NCBI RefSeq assembly: GCF_004916975.1
Contig: NZ_STGQ01000003.1
Location: 452,501 to 516,500 of the forward strand
DNA: 64,000 nucleotides
Direction of reading: 5' to 3'
Source of the DNA: Paenibacillus dokdonensis
Lineage (GTDB): Bacteria > Bacillota > Bacilli > Paenibacillales > Paenibacillaceae
How positions within the stretch are numbered: the stretch's first letter is position 1; each line of letters opens with the position of its first letter. Positions 43,146-52,697 of the stretch are shown one piece after another. The notes below the pieces were generated by a model. The model was not told where the DNA came from. It saw nothing but the letters and a program-made list of their open reading frames with translations, and searched no databases. Made by a program: the position numbers and the translations under genes.

Positions 43146-43467
43146 AACATCCCCCCTTAAATACATTGAAAAGACAACATAGCAATTCATTTGACGCGCC
43201 CAATACGTTTCTTTTAGAAATGTTGGGCTTCCCTGAATGGCTGAATTCTGTTGTTCTCAGGCAGTCTATTTTTTATTTTACAATGTTAAGGAAGAGATTC
43301 AAGTAAACCTTCGACACATTTTTGTAATCATTATGATGACTATATACGGAAGTAAAAAGCCCCCCTTGGCTATCTTGGAATATCGTTCGAGTGTGAACAT
43401 TCCAATTTGTCCAAATAGGGGGGGGCTTTTTACTTCATCCTAGTGTCTTTTCTTATGCTTATAAATG
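43146..43467. other. 322-bp intergenic region
   Basis: It contains the promoter region of the membrane AraC gene (no clear -35/-10 pair identified) and, nearer the binding-lipoprotein gene, the nested palindrome at 43351-43434. No gene is recognised. Confidence 0.5.
43351..43434. terminator. Nested 84-nt palindrome, probable bidirectional terminator
   Basis: AGTAAAAAGCCCCCC pairs perfectly with its complement at the far end. Inside are two further complementary pairs, TTGG / CCAA and TTGGAAT / ATTCCAA. The outer stem ends in CTTTTTACT on both strands. It lies 34 bp after the stop codon of the lipoprotein gene. The 54-base structured loop is unusual for a plain terminator. Confidence 0.6.
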
Positions 43468-45108
43468 TTATTCAATGCCCTGCTCTTTCGCTTTCGCGTT
43501 TACTTCGTCGATCATTTTATCCAGACCCTTGGCCTTGTAATTGTTCAGTGTATTTTCCCATGCTTTGTCGACAGGGTCTTTGCTCAGCATGATGTTGAGC
43601 AGATCGTCATGATCCAGAACACTGAATTTATCCTTGGTTGGCGTGGACATGTATGTCAGGCGAATATCATAATCTGGCACCTTGGAGTTTTTCTTGCTCC
43701 AGTCCACGAAGTTTACAGCCTCCTGGCGGATTTCCTTATTGGCGATGGTCGGGTTATTCATGTCATAAGCATTCGAAGTATTGTAAGTGACCAGGTTCAT
43801 CAGGAAGCCTTTTGCCGGATATTTCTCATTCAAGGAAGTGTCTCCGATCGCAACCTTCTTGTCGCCTTCCACCTTGTAGTCCACATCCTTCACACCATAG
43901 GTCAGCAGATCATTGCCTTCCGGGGACAGGATATAGTCATACAGGCGCAAAATGCGGTCGAGCTTCTTATCGTCAATTTTGGCATTGAAATAGCTCTCAG
44001 ACCAATACGTCTTAAATACAGGATGATAGCGTTCGCCATCCGGTCCAACAAGCGGCTTCAGCACCTTCACGTTTTGGGTAAAATCTTCGTTTGGATATGC
44101 TGTTTTCCAGCGTTTCTCATAAATGTTCTGGTCCATGCCCAGGAATCCGCCGCCAGCCAGAAGCGCTGCGGACTTGCCTGAAACGAATTTGTCATACGCC
44201 GTGTCCGGCTTCGTTAATGCGATATCCGGATCCACGAGCTTGTGGTCGAACATTTCTCTCATGTTTTGCAGCGCAGGCAGTGCCTTTTTGGAGAATACGG
44301 CCGGAACGAACTTGCCGTCTTCCTTGATCCATTTGAAATCACTGCCGCTGCCGTCACTGGTCGCCGCAGGGTTGCCGTACAGCCAGAAGAAGCCCCCGAT
44401 CATTTTGGTCGTAGAAGAGGTCAGACCCGTAATATGCTTGCCTTCCGGATCCTTGTCCACGACAGCCTGAAGCAATGCTTTGAACTCATCCCAGGTCTCG
44501 GGCTCTTTCGTGATACCGGCCTTCTGAGCCAGATCCCAGCGGTACATCACGACACGGTCGAGGACACTCCAGTCCACCGTCGGGAACATCCGTCTTGGGA
44601 CGCTGTAGTACTTGCCATTTTCGCTAAGACCCTTAATATCCGGCGTTTCAAAATACTCGGCCAGACTCGGGTATTTGCTCATATCCTCAGGCAGTGCTTT
44701 CACAATCCCCTGATTCACCCAGTTGCGGTAATACTGCGTACCAATCGCGTCCGTTGCAAAGATATCCGGAAGCTGACCGGAAGCCGCCCACATCTGGAAC
44801 TTCTGCACATAGTCATCCCACGTGACATTCACGGGCTTGATGGTAATGTTGAATTTCTTCATCAAATCCTGGTAAATCGGGTCCTTGTCGAACTTCTCGG
44901 CAATCTGGTCAATATCCCAGAATGCCACCGAAATATCCAGATGCTCCTTGAAAGGATCATCATCGCTTGCCGCCGTGCTCTTGCTGTCTGGCGGAGTACT
45001 GCTGCTTCCTTCATTATTTGCGCTGTCTTTGCTGCCACAGCCCGAGAAGATACTCGCAACCATAACCACCATCAGAAGAAGAATGCTGTATCTGCGCATT
45101 TTTTTCAA
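43468..45108 (-). CDS. Extracellular sugar-binding lipoprotein (LplA-like)
   Basis: A 546-residue lipoprotein with lipobox SIFSGCGS and a Ser/Asn-rich linker. ISVAFWDIDQIAEKFDKDPIYQDLMKKF, a TKEPETWDEFKALLQAV loop and YGVKDVDYKVEGDKKVAIGD are typical of the LplA family. It is the last gene of a permease/permease/lipoprotein operon and ends before a strong palindrome. The ligand is unknown; no hydrolase is encoded next to it. Confidence 0.92.
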   Translation of the reverse strand: MKKMRRYSILLLMVVMVASIFSGCGSKDSANNEGSSSTPPDSKSTAASDDDPFKEHLDISVAFWDIDQIAEKFDKDPIYQDLMKKFNITIKPVNVTWDDYVQKFQMWAASGQLPDIFATDAIGTQYYRNWVNQGIVKALPEDMSKYPSLAEYFETPDIKGLSENGKYYSVPRRMFPTVDWSVLDRVVMYRWDLAQKAGITKEPETWDEFKALLQAVVDKDPEGKHITGLTSSTTKMIGGFFWLYGNPAATSDGSGSDFKWIKEDGKFVPAVFSKKALPALQNMREMFDHKLVDPDIALTKPDTAYDKFVSGKSAALLAGGGFLGMDQNIYEKRWKTAYPNEDFTQNVKVLKPLVGPDGERYHPVFKTYWSESYFNAKIDDKKLDRILRLYDYILSPEGNDLLTYGVKDVDYKVEGDKKVAIGDTSLNEKYPAKGFLMNLVTYNTSNAYDMNNPTIANKEIRQEAVNFVDWSKKNSKVPDYDIRLTYMSTPTKDKFSVLDHDDLLNIMLSKDPVDKAWENTLNNYKAKGLDKMIDEVNAKAKEQGIE

Positions 45109-45165
45109 ATCAAAACCCTCCCTATTTGTATGTTCGATGAAACGGTGTCTGTATGTGTTAGTGCT

Positions 45166-46062
45166 TTATTCTTTAATGGAGCCTACAAGAATGCCCTTTG
45201 CGAAATGCTTTTGCAGGAACGGGTACACCAGCATGATCGGAATACAGGATACGATGATGGTCGCCATCTGCAGGCTTGGCGTATAGACCTTGGTGGTCGC
45301 CTTTTGTTCCGCCAGGGTCATGGCCATACTGTTCAGCGATGAGTTGGATGTAATAAGCACCTCACGCAAATAGATCTGAAGCGGCGCCTTGGCGGAGTCA
45401 CTGATGAAGATCAGCGCATGCCACCATTCGTTCCATCTCTCCACAGCGTAAAACAAAGCGAAGGTCGCCATGAACGGCGCGGATATCGGAATAATAATCC
45501 TCAGCAGGATCATAAAATCATTCGCCCCATCGAGCTTAGCCGATTCCTCCAGCCCTTCGGGTATCGTATTAAAGTAGTTCTTCATGATGATCAGATACAG
45601 CGTGTTGATGCCCGCCGGAACGATCATGACGAGGATGTTATTGACCAGTCCCAGGTTCTTCACGATCAGATAAAAGGGAATCAGTCCCCCGTTAAAAAAC
45701 ATCGTAATTAGGATCATCGTCAGCAGCAGATTACGGCCAGGCATCCCTTTCTTGGAAAGGGCATACGCTCCGGCCACGGAGATAATCATACTGAAAGCCA
45801 CACCAACGACCGTCACGAGCACCGATACGGTGAATGCATTCCAAAACTTGCCGTCCCCGAAAATAAGCTTATAGGCCGAAAAATCAAAGGACTTCGGAAG
45901 CCAGTACAAATTCGACTTGCTGATGACATCGAATCGTGCAAAGGAAATGATGAGAACATTATAAAAAGGATAGAAGGTAATGATGGCCATAATACCGAGG
46001 ATGATATAGACAACCACATCGTAGGTATTGATTTTCTTTTTCCGGGTCAAGGTTTGCTCCAC
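45166..46062 (-). CDS. Sugar ABC transporter permease (LplC/YtcP-like)
   Basis: A 298-residue CUT1 permease with six predicted membrane segments, EAA loop GLEESAKLDGANDFMILLRIIIPISAP and the family ending LQKHFAKGILVGSIKE. It lies 22 bp after the LplB-like permease gene and 57 bp before the binding lipoprotein. It completes the third importer in this window. Confidence 0.93.
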   Translation of the reverse strand: MEQTLTRKKKINTYDVVVYIILGIMAIITFYPFYNVLIISFARFDVISKSNLYWLPKSFDFSAYKLIFGDGKFWNAFTVSVLVTVVGVAFSMIISVAGAYALSKKGMPGRNLLLTMILITMFFNGGLIPFYLIVKNLGLVNNILVMIVPAGINTLYLIIMKNYFNTIPEGLEESAKLDGANDFMILLRIIIPISAPFMATFALFYAVERWNEWWHALIFISDSAKAPLQIYLREVLITSNSSLNSMAMTLAEQKATTKVYTPSLQMATIIVSCIPIMLVYPFLQKHFAKGILVGSIKE

Positions 46063-46084
46063 CTTTCATCGCCCCCCTTTGCAT

Positions 46085-47059
46085 TTAATATAATCCCTGC
46101 TCGCCCATTTTCTTCACGGTCATGTTCGCCAGAACCAGCAGCACAAGACTAATCGCGGACTTGATTAACCCGACTGCCGTCATATAGCCGAAGTCTGCGC
46201 CGACCGTAAAGGTTGTGCGGTAGACATAGGTGTCGATGGTATCCGCTACGGAATACACAGGGGAACTATACAGGTTGAAAATTTGCTCGAAGCTGGAGCC
46301 CAGACTTAGCAGATTGCCGATCGTCAAAATAAAGAGAATAGCCACCGTGCTCTTGATGCCCGGCCAGGCAATATACCGCAGGCGGTGCAGCCGGCTAGCC
46401 CCGTCCATTTCCGCTGCTTCGTAAAGTTCGGGATTGATCCCGGCAAGCGCTGCCATATAAATAATGGAATCCCAGCCGATTTCCTTCCATACATGGCTGA
46501 GGTAGATCATAGGCCGAAAGCCGTTCACACTCACTAAAGGAGATGAAGCATCGAAGCCGAGCATCGTCATCAGTTGGATGTAAATCCCGTCATTACTGAA
46601 AATATTAGTCAGGATGCCCGCGAGAACAACCCAAGAGATGAAATGCGGAAAAGTAAACAGTGTCTGAAAAAATTTCCTTGCCTTGGTACGTGAGAACTCG
46701 TTAATCACCATCGCCAGAATGATTGGAAGCGGAAAGTGAATGACCAGCTTGGACAAGCTGATGATGACCGTATTTCTAAATGCGCTCCAGAACTCCGGAT
46801 CATGGGAAATCTCACGGAAATGTTGGAATCCAACCCAAGGGCTCCCCAGGATCCCCTTACTGAAATCAAATGTCTTGAAGGAAAGCGTGATACCATACAT
46901 CGGTAGATAACAGAAAAGAATATACCAGACGATGACCGGTAGGACCATCATATAGTGATACTTGTATTGGAGCATCGTGTTCCATAGTCCGCTTTTCGAA
47001 GAACGGCCTCCTGCTTTGCTTTCCCGTTGCATCCCTATTCGCCGCCTTTCGTTATTCAT
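46085..47059 (-). CDS. Sugar ABC transporter permease (LplB-like)
   Basis: A 324-residue CUT1 permease. KGILGSPWVGFQHFREI, the EAA loop LYEAAEMDGASRLHRLRYIAWPGI and the ending MTVKKMGEQGLY identify it. AAAGG lies eight bases before the chosen ATG. It is the first gene of the operon and is divergent from a YesN/YesM pair across a 352-bp region, which therefore probably contains the operator for that response regulator. Confidence 0.92.
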   Translation of the reverse strand: MNNERRRIGMQRESKAGGRSSKSGLWNTMLQYKYHYMMVLPVIVWYILFCYLPMYGITLSFKTFDFSKGILGSPWVGFQHFREISHDPEFWSAFRNTVIISLSKLVIHFPLPIILAMVINEFSRTKARKFFQTLFTFPHFISWVVLAGILTNIFSNDGIYIQLMTMLGFDASSPLVSVNGFRPMIYLSHVWKEIGWDSIIYMAALAGINPELYEAAEMDGASRLHRLRYIAWPGIKSTVAILFILTIGNLLSLGSSFEQIFNLYSSPVYSVADTIDTYVYRTTFTVGADFGYMTAVGLIKSAISLVLLVLANMTVKKMGEQGLY

Positions 47060-47411
47060 AGATTGAGCCTTTTGCCGGAGGGAGGATCATCGACTCTATA
47101 TGTATGCGTTTGCATCCTGTTCATCTCAGCCTTGCTCCCCCTGCCGCTTGCTGTATGTCCATTATATTCAAACGCAGAATCTCCGCATATAGACATAATT
47201 CCGCAAACATGTGGACTCCGCTTACGAGATAAGGGAATCTCCGGTGTTCAATCTGAGTTTTGTATATAATTATCGTAAAAATATCTATATCGTCTGTCTT
47301 ATCCTTCTGTTTACCAAATACTGAAAGTCATGTATTCTGTCGATAGAACAATGAATACGCTTTCCTTTTTGACGCAACATGTCAGGTATTCTTAATTCAA
47401 GGGGGAAGATC
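47060..47411. other. 352-bp divergent promoter region between transporter and YesN/YesM genes
   Basis: Two weak cre-like sites (12 of 14 positions each) are present: TGTATGCGTTTGCA at 47101-47114 near the permease start and TGAATACGCTTTCC at 47352-47365 near the response regulator start. A TATAAT box for the plus strand is at 47265-47270 without a good -35. No open frame is supported. Confidence 0.4.
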
Positions 47412-48845
47412 ATGTATAAAGCTGTAATTGTAGATGATGAAAAATGGATCGTTGAAGGCATTAAATCCGGTGTTCACTGGAATAGCTGGGGATTTGAAGT
47501 CATTGGTGACGCGGAAAACGGGCAAGAGGCGCTAGAGCTTGTGAAAGCCCTTCGTCCGGATGTCGTGCTGACGGATATCAAAATGCCGGTCCTGAACGGA
47601 CTGGAACTGATTAAGAGGGGAAAAGAAGCCTCTCCGGATACTCTCTTCGTGGTGCTCAGTGCGCATGCGGAATTTGCATATGCCCAGAAAGCGTTGAATT
47701 ATGGAACGTTCGGCTACTGCCTCAAACCGTTTGAAATCGAAGAGATCGACAGTATGCTCAGCCGGCTGGCCGAGGTACTCAATGCCCGAAAAAAAGAAAA
47801 CCGTCATTCGCATATTCCCGATCTCTATGAAGCGATCTGCTCCGGGGATATGGATGTCGTGAAACGGGTGCTGCAGCAATCCGGTATGAGTGCGGACAGC
47901 GCTCATCCAATCCTGCCTATCGTTGTACAGAGCAGTAAAGCGGCCAAGCTGCAGCAAAATATTAAGCATCTGAGCTTCCAGATGAGCCCGCGCCGCTTCG
48001 GTTATCTCGTTCATGAAACGGCTGCGGAAGCTCTATTGCAGGATATCAGCCGGGCGCATCAGGGCTCCATGTACAGCATCGGAACGGGATTCCCGCTATC
48101 CGATCTGACGGAACTGAACACTTCCCTGGAAACGGCTTCCCTGGCGTCTTACGGCGCGTTCACAACAGGCAAGCCGGGGATCTTCAGCCCGCCGCCGCAG
48201 ACCAATCCTTTAATAGAAGAAATACTGAAAAATATCTCCGATGCGCTGAGCCGGAAGGACCGGGTGCAGTTTATGTCCTGTATGAATACGGCGAAGAATG
48301 ATTTCAATGAAGGTAAATTCAGCATGAAGGATGCCTACCTGATGTTCACGGCGTTAATCTATCATTTTTTCAGAACCGGGGTATCCGGCAGCGGGAGAAT
48401 GTTCGAAGGCTATGAGGAACTCTCCTATCACTTTGGACATGCCGATGCCATGATCGATTATCTCGTTGAGCACACGCTAGATTACCTTGAGAATCAATCT
48501 AATACCATTCGCTCAGACATCTCCCATAAAACGATCCGGGAAATTCTGAAATATATCCATGACCATTTTACGGACGATCTGTCGATCCAGGGCCTGTCGG
48601 AAAAGTTCTTCCTAAGCCCCAATTACCTATGCCATCTATTTAAAAAGGAAGTGGGGGAAAACTTCATCGAGTATGTATCCAATCAACGGATCCAATACGC
48701 CTGCAAGCTGCTTGAGGAAACGAGCAATCCCATCAAACAAATCGGCGATAAATGCGGCTTCAATGATTACTTCTATTTCACGCGGATATTCAAACGGGTT
48801 ACCAATATGACACCCACCCAATATCGGGAGAAGCAAACCCAATGA
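47412..48845 (+). CDS. YesN-type response regulator (REC plus AraC helix-turn-helix)
   Basis: A 477-residue regulator. The receiver domain begins KAVIVDDEKWIVEGI and has its Asp in VVLTDIKMPVLNG near residue 55 and the lysine in YCLKPFEIEE. The C-terminal AraC domain reads LSIQGLSEKFFLSPNYLCHLFKK and IKQIGDKCGFNDYFYFTRIFKR. ATG 47412 has AAGGGGGAAG upstream. Its stop overlaps the kinase start (ATGA). It probably activates the divergent permease/permease/lipoprotein operon. Confidence 0.94.
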   Translation: MYKAVIVDDEKWIVEGIKSGVHWNSWGFEVIGDAENGQEALELVKALRPDVVLTDIKMPVLNGLELIKRGKEASPDTLFVVLSAHAEFAYAQKALNYGTFGYCLKPFEIEEIDSMLSRLAEVLNARKKENRHSHIPDLYEAICSGDMDVVKRVLQQSGMSADSAHPILPIVVQSSKAAKLQQNIKHLSFQMSPRRFGYLVHETAAEALLQDISRAHQGSMYSIGTGFPLSDLTELNTSLETASLASYGAFTTGKPGIFSPPPQTNPLIEEILKNISDALSRKDRVQFMSCMNTAKNDFNEGKFSMKDAYLMFTALIYHFFRTGVSGSGRMFEGYEELSYHFGHADAMIDYLVEHTLDYLENQSNTIRSDISHKTIREILKYIHDHFTDDLSIQGLSEKFFLSPNYLCHLFKKEVGENFIEYVSNQRIQYACKLLEETSNPIKQIGDKCGFNDYFYFTRIFKRVTNMTPTQYREKQTQ

Positions 48846-50671
48846 ACTTTTTCAGAAAGCTCTCCATCCGCTATCAATTCATCGTCATCGGACTGATTAT
48901 TACCGCTATCATTCCTGTCGTTATTTTGGGCGTATACAAGCAGTCCAGCCGGTTTATTATCGAACAGAACACCCAGTATAACGAAGAACTGATCTCCATG
49001 ATGAAGCAGCGGATTTCATCGAACTACTCCAATATATCCGAGCTGATGATTAATCTCGGTTATGATGCCACGGTACAGAATCTGCTAGCCGAAAATGACA
49101 ACCTGAGAATTTACGAGCTGTCCAAAAAGGTGCAAAGCCTGATGAACGTCATCAAGAGCACCTATCCCGACATTATTGATATCGCCATTGTCAGCAATGA
49201 TCACAAGCTTGTCTCGATGAAGGGTGTGATCAATCAGGCCGAATATGTCGGGGACGGGCTCGTAGATGACGGAACCGTCCACTACGCCGGTTTTGTGCCA
49301 GGCAATCAGATTAACGAAAGGGATCATTTCCTGTTCAGGATGAATATTTTCTCTTCCGGCAGCCGGATCGCTTATGGAGAAAAGGCCGGAACTATGGTGC
49401 TGGCACTGGATGTGCAAGATATTAATAAGGAATTTCAGAAGTTTCCGCGCCTTGCCGGTACCAGCTTCTATCTGTTCGATTCCGAACATCTCGTATACTC
49501 TAACAGTGAACCTGGCGAAGACCTGCTGGGTGAAATCAGAAGCTCTGTGCTGAGCAGCGGACAAGCCTCCGAATCTCCCGAGACATGGAAAAGCAGCAAG
49601 TACATCATCCAAGCAAATGCGCTGCCGGAAATTCAGGGGAAGATTGTGACAGCCACACCGATCAGCATTCTGATGAAAGGTCTCGACAGATTAAAAAAGA
49701 CAAGCTACACCTTATCCGGCTTTACGCTGCTGTTTATTTTTTTCCTATACAGCATTATGAAAATGAATGTGCTGAAGCCGTTGTCCCGGCTGATGTCCTT
49801 TATGAAACAACTGAAGACACAACATTTGGAAGTTCTCCATTCCCACGTTCATCTGGAAGGCTATGCGGAAATAGAGGTCATATCTAACGAGTTCAATATG
49901 ATGCTGGAGCGGATTCACGGACTGACCCATCAGCTGATCCAGACCAACTCGGAACTGTATGAATCAGAGCTGGAGAAGCAGCGCATTGAATTCGCCTATC
50001 TGCAAAGTCAGATCAATCCGCATTTTCTCAGCAACACGCTGGATACGATTAAGGGTATCGCGATCGTGGAGGGCAGCAAGGCAACCTACGATATGGCCGG
50101 AGCTCTCAGCCGAATGCTTCGGTACAGCATTAAGGGCGGAGACGAGGTGGCGCTTGGGGAAGAACTGCAGATCGTGAGCAGCTATATGAAAATCCATCAG
50201 CTCCGCTTCTCCGGCAGAATAAGCTACGAGCAGAGCTGCCCGGAAGATCTCCTGCAGCTGGCCGTACCTAAAATGATTTTGCAGCCGATTGTGGAAAATG
50301 CCATTAACCATGGGCTAGAGTTCATGGGAAGAGGCGGCATCATTCATGTCGAGGCCTTACAAAGCCAATCCGGAGATCTTATCATGACCATCACGGACAA
50401 CGGAACCGGAATCAAGCCCGAACGCCTCGCCGAGCTGAACCAGATCCTTGAGTCGGATGATGCTTTGCTGAGTGAGCATATCGGCATCCGCAATGTCCAC
50501 AACCGAATCCGTCTGAAATACGGGAAACATTACGGCATCTCGCTTGCAAGCGAGCCAGGCAAAGGCACGGAAATCCGGATTTCCCTGCCGGCCATCCCAT
50601 CCAATCTGCAAGATGCTTTGCTGCGTACGGCCGCGGCTGTGGAGCAGGATTTCAATCTTCTTGATTCATGA
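48842..50671 (+). CDS. YesM-type sensor histidine kinase
   Basis: A 609-residue membrane kinase. Membrane helices lie near residues 14-36 and 280-300, bracketing an extracellular sensor of about 240 residues. After a HAMP-like stretch comes YLQSQINPHFLSNTLDT with the acceptor His, then an ATPase domain with DNGTGIK and HIGIRNVHNRIRLKYG. It overlaps the response regulator gene by four bases. Its ligand is probably the sugar imported by the divergent transporter. Confidence 0.94.
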   Translation: MNFFRKLSIRYQFIVIGLIITAIIPVVILGVYKQSSRFIIEQNTQYNEELISMMKQRISSNYSNISELMINLGYDATVQNLLAENDNLRIYELSKKVQSLMNVIKSTYPDIIDIAIVSNDHKLVSMKGVINQAEYVGDGLVDDGTVHYAGFVPGNQINERDHFLFRMNIFSSGSRIAYGEKAGTMVLALDVQDINKEFQKFPRLAGTSFYLFDSEHLVYSNSEPGEDLLGEIRSSVLSSGQASESPETWKSSKYIIQANALPEIQGKIVTATPISILMKGLDRLKKTSYTLSGFTLLFIFFLYSIMKMNVLKPLSRLMSFMKQLKTQHLEVLHSHVHLEGYAEIEVISNEFNMMLERIHGLTHQLIQTNSELYESELEKQRIEFAYLQSQINPHFLSNTLDTIKGIAIVEGSKATYDMAGALSRMLRYSIKGGDEVALGEELQIVSSYMKIHQLRFSGRISYEQSCPEDLLQLAVPKMILQPIVENAINHGLEFMGRGGIIHVEALQSQSGDLIMTITDNGTGIKPERLAELNQILESDDALLSEHIGIRNVHNRIRLKYGKHYGISLASEPGKGTEIRISLPAIPSNLQDALLRTAAAVEQDFNLLDS

Positions 50672-50721
50672 TAAAATGGGCACAGTACGTAAATTAGGAA
50701 AATAAAGTATAGGTGAATCTC

Positions 50722-51426
50722 TTGAATAAACAAACCATCCTGATCATTAAAGACGACCGGAAGCTGTCCAGTCTGCTGAGTGATTATTTAAGGAAATATG
50801 ATTTTCATACGGTCGCAGTGGACGATTTCAGCCGCGTTATGGAGACATTCGTGGCATGCGCCCCTGATCTGGTGCTGCTGGATGTGAACCTTCCCAAGTT
50901 TGACGGTTTTTACTGGTGCAGGCAAATCCGCAGCCGCTCTCTCTGCCCCATCCTCTTTATCTTTGCAAGGGAGAACGAGATGGATCAGGTGATAGCTCTT
51001 GAAAATGGAGCAGATGACTATATCACCAAACCCTTTCATTACGAGGTCGTGTTAGCTAAAATCCGCAGTAATCTCCGCAGGGCTTCCGGTTCTTATGCCC
51101 AGCCGCAGGAGGAACGAAAATTCGACGCAGGCAAGCTCCGGCTTTATCCGGAACGCTACGTCATCCAATATGAAGGACAAACCTCAGAGCTGTCGCAAAA
51201 AGAATCGGTGCTGCTGGAAGCGCTAATGGACCGTGAAGGACGCGTCGTCAGTAGAGAGCAGCTGCTGGATCTGATGTGGAGCGACGAGCATTACATTGAT
51301 GACAATACGCTGAATGTGTATATTACACGTGTAAGGAAGAAGCTCAAGGATATAGGTGCGGACGGTATGGTGGAAACGGTACGGGGAGCGGGTTACCGAC
51401 TGAGTGCCGGAGCAGAAAAAGTATGA
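50722..51426 (+). CDS. OmpR-family response regulator, BceR-like
   Basis: A regulator of about 234 residues. The receiver has ILIIKDDRKLSSLL, the phospho-acceptor Asp in LVLLDVNLPKFDGFYWC, and a C-terminal winged helix (LSQKESVLLEALMDREGRVVSREQLLDLMW). The start is uncertain: TTG at 50722 has AGGTG six bases upstream and is preferred; a GTG at 50713 overlaps that site. It overlaps the kinase gene by four bases. With the kinase and the following ABC genes it forms a Bce-type antimicrobial-peptide response module. Confidence 0.9.
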   Translation: MNKQTILIIKDDRKLSSLLSDYLRKYDFHTVAVDDFSRVMETFVACAPDLVLLDVNLPKFDGFYWCRQIRSRSLCPILFIFARENEMDQVIALENGADDYITKPFHYEVVLAKIRSNLRRASGSYAQPQEERKFDAGKLRLYPERYVIQYEGQTSELSQKESVLLEALMDREGRVVSREQLLDLMWSDEHYIDDNTLNVYITRVRKKLKDIGADGMVETVRGAGYRLSAGAEKV

Positions 51427-52439
51427 AGCTGTTTTGGAAAGATCAGACGCCCCTTCTCATCTGCTATATAGCGCAAATGCTGCTCATCCCGGTGCTGTAC
51501 TGGCTTTCCGGTGAAAACAGACCGCTGCGCATTATCGGCTATGGTGTCATGCTGAGCAGTGCTATTCTGCTGATTTATCTGGTCATCCGGTATATTCAGT
51601 TCCGAAAGCTGTATCAGCGCTTAAACGCCATGGAGTTTATTCCTTCGAACAGGGAGCTGCCACGTGAGCCGCTTGGAGATGCGCCGCTACCTGAAGCCGT
51701 GCAGGATATGCTTCGCGTCTATGACCGTTATTATCAGGACAAGCTCAGCGAACATGCGAAACGGATCGACCAGCATATCGTATTCATTAACCGGTGGGTG
51801 CATCAGATGAAGACCCCGTTGTCCGTCATACAGCTAACGCTGCGTGATATTGATCAAACCTCTGCGGCAGACAGTATTCAGGAGGAGCTCGAGCGCTTGC
51901 GAAAAGGGTTCGAGATGGTCCTCTACACGTCACGTCTGGATCAATTCGAGGAGGACTTCCGGGTAGAACAAATCCGGCTGCTGCAAGCGGTCAAAGAAGC
52001 CGTGACGGAGAATCGCAGACTCTTCATCCGGAAAGGGCTTCAGCCGGATATCCGCATCGATGAAGATTGGATCGTATATTCAGATGCCAAGTGGTTGCGA
52101 TTTATGCTCAATCAAATTCTGATTAACGCCGTCAACTATTCCGCAGGCAAAGGGCAAAGCATCCTCATCACCGCCAGAAAGTCCAGTGAACAGATCATGC
52201 TCGATATTCAAGATCAGGGTATCGGTATTTCCAGGGAAGATCTAAAGCGGGTGTTCAAGCCTTATTTCACCGGCGAACAGGGACGCCAGTATCAGGAATC
52301 AACCGGTATGGGGCTTTATCTCGTGCGTGAGATTTGTTCCCGGCTTGGACATCAGGTGGCGATAGAATCGGAGCCTGGTGACGGGACAACGGTGCGATTT
52401 ACTTTTCACCATACGCCTAACAACCATGAAACTTATTAA
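51423..52439 (+). CDS. Intramembrane-sensing histidine kinase, BceS-like
   Basis: A 338-residue kinase. Two membrane helices (residues about 9-24 and 36-58) are joined by only a few extracellular residues, the mark of intramembrane-sensing kinases. The acceptor His is in NRWVHQMKTPLSVIQLT near residue 130, and the ATPase domain has DQGIGIS and STGMGLYLV. Such kinases do not sense peptides themselves but read the state of the BceAB-type transporter, which is encoded just downstream. Confidence 0.93.
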   Translation: MKLFWKDQTPLLICYIAQMLLIPVLYWLSGENRPLRIIGYGVMLSSAILLIYLVIRYIQFRKLYQRLNAMEFIPSNRELPREPLGDAPLPEAVQDMLRVYDRYYQDKLSEHAKRIDQHIVFINRWVHQMKTPLSVIQLTLRDIDQTSAADSIQEELERLRKGFEMVLYTSRLDQFEEDFRVEQIRLLQAVKEAVTENRRLFIRKGLQPDIRIDEDWIVYSDAKWLRFMLNQILINAVNYSAGKGQSILITARKSSEQIMLDIQDQGIGISREDLKRVFKPYFTGEQGRQYQESTGMGLYLVREICSRLGHQVAIESEPGDGTTVRFTFHHTPNNHETY

Positions 52440-52450
52440 GCAGATGATCT

Positions 52451-52520
52451 AGAAGCGCCGGTACCCAGAATATATCTTGTCCTTTGTTTGGGATAAGCCT
52501 TATATCTGTACAGCGCTTCT
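52451..52520. repeat. 70-nt extended hairpin between the BceS-like and BceA-like genes
   Basis: AGAAGCGC / GCGCTTCT, GTAC / GTAC, AGA / TCT, TATA / TATA and CTTGTCC / GGGATAAG pair in order around a loop near 52486, with small bulges. It begins 11 bases after the kinase stop codon. No strong T run follows, so it may be a weak terminator or an mRNA processing or stability element separating regulator and transporter expression. Confidence 0.55.
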
Positions 52521-52697
52521 TTCGTCTCGTTATAGGTGCCATCCATACAGAATCATGCGAACATAACCTTAAGCCAGCTGTAAGGAAACGTTAATTCAAA
52601 TCGATAGCGGGGTCTTTTCCAGTTTTGGTAGATTGGTATCAAGGGCCCGTCAGGACATCATGGGCAGCTGCCAAACCATGTGAAAGGAATGAAGTTT

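Noticed and set aside
44242..45342. 366-codon plus-strand open frame antisense to the LplA-like lipoprotein and permease genes
   Set aside because: It mirrors the codon pattern of the real minus-strand genes and spans their intergenic gap; no motif or ribosome site.
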